Shown here: positions 14,149-15,603 of the stretch, piece by piece
Layout: each line of letters begins with the position of its first letter
How positions within the stretch are numbered: position 1 is the first letter of the stretch
Assembly (NCBI GenBank): GCA_018399855.1
Contig: JAGYNX010000019.1
Location: 1 to 15,603 of the forward strand
Origin: Spirochaetota bacterium
GTDB taxonomy: Bacteria; Spirochaetota; UBA4802; UB4802
DNA: 15,603 bases
Direction of reading: 5' to 3'
Notes under the pieces: model-generated
Database searches by the model: none
Seen by the model: only the letters and a program-made list of their open reading frames with translations
Told to the model about the DNA's origin: nothing
Made by a program: the position numbers and the translations under genes

Positions 14149-15033
14149 TCATCCATTAAACTTTTCAAATCGTCTTTTTTCCCTTTCAAGATACGAATAA
14201 AATTTATCCGGAACATCACTTCGTACGTTCAACAACCATCCATGTACCGGATGCTCGATGCTTATACCTGTTGCCCACAGGAAAAGACCTTTACCCCTGA
14301 GGAGTGGGCCGTTATGTGTGTATTGTGAATCGCCTAATACAGGATGACCGAGATCTGCTAGATGCTTTCTTATTTGATGTGTGCGTCCGGTTCGAGGATA
14401 TAGTTCTAGATATGATATCCAATTGATATGAAGGGATGGAATATTGTCAATAACAAAATAGGCGGTTACGGCTTCCTTATTATCAACATCTGCATCAATG
14501 ATACCATTATCTTGAATTTTCCCATTTACCAGTGCCCTGTATACTTTTTTTACCCTTCTCTCCTGGAATTGACGGGAAAGATTCATCATGGCAGCTGCAG
14601 TTTTTGCAACAACAAGCAATCCTCCTGTAGGTCTGTCAAGCCGGTGAACCGCGGCTGGCACTGAAAGAGCGTCTTCATTATTACTTTGCAACAGGTTAAA
14701 AGGTAACGCCCTTTCAATTGTCTTTGCAAAATTACCATTTACCGACATTCCGGGAGGTTTTAACACTATTGCCATGTATTGGTCTTCATACAACACGTGG
14801 AGTTTTCTTTTGTACACTGGTGAGTATTCGTTATCCAGGATTATACGTATAGCATCGTCTTTCTGAACTGGATTATTCGGTGTTGATATATCTCCATTAA
14901 TTGTAACCATCCCCTTTTTTATAAGCTTATACGCGCTTTTACGGGATGGAAATATTTTAAATGTATCACAAAGATATTTATCTAATCGTTTGCCTGTAAA
15001 ACCATCTGGTATGATATGTGTGAGTTCTTTCAT
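14149..15033 (-). CDS. RluA-family 23S rRNA/tRNA pseudouridine synthase
   Basis: RluA-family enzymes isomerise specific uridines in rRNA or tRNA to pseudouridine. The 294-residue protein has an N-terminal S4 RNA-binding domain (about 16-65, with KRLDKYLCD and SRKSAYKLIKKGMVTING) followed by the catalytic domain. The active-site motif is HRLDRPTGGLLVVAKT (130-145), with Asp133 as the catalytic residue. RTGRTHQIRKHL and LGHPVLGDSQY are later signatures. The S4 domain suggests RluD/RluC-like rather than RluA proper, but the target uridine cannot be read. The ATG is preceded by CAGGTC, a modest ribosome site. The gene starts 30 bp after the maturase stop on the same strand, so the two probably share a transcript. 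No terminator hairpin is visible after the stop. Confidence 0.94.
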   Translation of the reverse strand: MKELTHIIPDGFTGKRLDKYLCDTFKIFPSRKSAYKLIKKGMVTINGDISTPNNPVQKDDAIRIILDNEYSPVYKRKLHVLYEDQYMAIVLKPPGMSVNGNFAKTIERALPFNLLQSNNEDALSVPAAVHRLDRPTGGLLVVAKTAAAMMNLSRQFQERRVKKVYRALVNGKIQDNGIIDADVDNKEAVTAYFVIDNIPSLHINWISYLELYPRTGRTHQIRKHLADLGHPVLGDSQYTHNGPLLRGKGLFLWATGISIEHPVHGWLLNVRSDVPDKFYSYLEREKRRFEKFNG

Positions 15034-15063
15034 AGAATGACCTGTGCGAATTTATTGCAGGTA

Positions 15064-15603
15064 TCATATAACCAGTGTTCCCCGTCCACAGCATTTTTTA
15101 AGTTTTTTCCCGCTTCCACAGGGACAATCATCATTTCTACCAACCTGGTCAAAATTTCCACTAAGTACCGACTCTCTGATGTTTACCGCTCTTTTCTTCA
15201 GCTCATCCTTTAGTGGCTTGATGTGTTCGAGCAACATATACCACGCCTGGCAATATTCACTAGTATTTGTAAACGTCCCATTCATGTCAAGCCTGAACCG
15301 GGTACAGTCTCCATGGCAAAAATCATACCATTCACATTTTTTACAACTATCCGGCACCTCTGATTTCATATTACTGAACAGCTGTCTTTTTTTATTGTTG
15401 AGTATTGAAGGCAGTGGATCCCTTGTGATATTGCCGATATGCCACTGGGGATATACAAAGAAATCGCAAGGGTAACAATCCCCATTATGTTCAACCACAA
15501 TATATGATTTACACTCACTCATCCAGCAACAGGATACCAGTGCCCCATCCACAAGATAAATCAAAATATCCTCAAAAAGCCTGATAGAAATATATGGGAA
15601 CCC
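15064..15603 (-). CDS. Anaerobic sulfatase-maturating enzyme (radical SAM/SPASM), C-terminal part, SEC-C tail
   Basis: The visible 179 residues are open to the window edge, so the gene is cut at its 5' end and the radical SAM domain lies outside. anSMEs convert an active-site Cys or Ser of sulfatases to formylglycine without oxygen. The SPASM cysteines, numbered from the edge, are Cys25, 31, 46, 87, 90, 96, 100 and 118. This spacing equals that of the Clostridium perfringens enzyme as I recall it, and CDFF (46-49) includes the Asp used there as base. [14 protein letters not shown] is the family signature. After the SPASM domain comes a SEC-C zinc motif, [19 protein letters not shown] (Cys160, 162, 171, 172), ending the protein. 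No sulfatase gene is in view. A TTG at 15564 is not the start, because homology continues upstream of it. Confidence 0.88.
   Translation of the reverse strand, partial: GFPYISIRLFEDILIYLVDGALVSCCWMSECKSYIVVEHNGDCYPCDFFVYPQWHIGNITRDPLPSILNNKKRQLFSNMKSEVPDSCKKCEWYDFCHGDCTRFRLDMNGTFTNTSEYCQAWYMLLEHIKPLKDELKKRAVNIRESVLSGNFDQVGRNDDCPCGSGKKLKKCCGRGTLVI

Overview
The window reads as chromosome of an anaerobic bacterium. A TPP riboswitch with an intrinsic terminator, clear Shine-Dalgarno sites and sigma70-like promoters point to Bacteria. Several families are ones shared by archaea and anaerobic bacteria: a Thi4 thiazole synthase of the sulfide-using type, a ThiD-ThiN fusion, and a tungsten/molybdenum aldehyde:ferredoxin oxidoreductase. 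An oxygen-sensitive sulfatase maturase and a GH127 glycosidase suggest a fermenter of plant or algal polysaccharides. I cannot name the phylum from sequence alone. No tRNA, rRNA, CRISPR array, insertion sequence or integrase is visible.

Layout. (1) 1-2576, plus strand: a tight thiM-thiE-thiL operon with two 4-nt ATGA stop/start overlaps, behind its own promoter. (2) 2594-6940, minus strand, converging on it: TPP riboswitch, transcription terminator, thiDN, thi4, then an aldehyde:ferredoxin oxidoreductase that probably has its own promoter. (3) 7128-9784, plus strand: a degenerate SGNH-fold protein and a GH127 beta-L-arabinofuranosidase-like enzyme. (4) 9736-12398, minus strand: a CrtI/retinol-saturase-type flavoprotein translationally coupled (TAATG) to a flavin/2Fe-2S reductase. 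The reductase overlaps the GH127 gene tail-to-tail by 49 bp. (5) 12624-15603, minus strand: citrate synthase, an RluA-family pseudouridine synthase, and the C-terminal part of a radical-SAM sulfatase maturase with a SEC-C tail, cut by the window edge.

How the genes fit together. The thiamine genes cover thiazole formation from NAD, glycine and sulfide (Thi4), thiazole salvage (ThiM), pyrimidine phosphorylation (ThiD), coupling by two unrelated enzymes (ThiE and the ThiN domain) and the final phosphorylation to TPP (ThiL). ThiC for pyrimidine synthesis is not here. Only the thiDN side carries the riboswitch. In the riboswitch, the 3' strand of the aptamer (GGAAUGAC) can pair with the 5' arm of the terminator, so the on/off switch can be read from the sequence.

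Most of the window is ordinary metabolism. The parts most worth following up are the flavoprotein/reductase pair of unknown substrate, the two TMP synthases under different control, the near-consensus promoter almost touching the thi4 start, the SGNH protein without its usual catalytic residues, and the SEC-C tail on the maturase.
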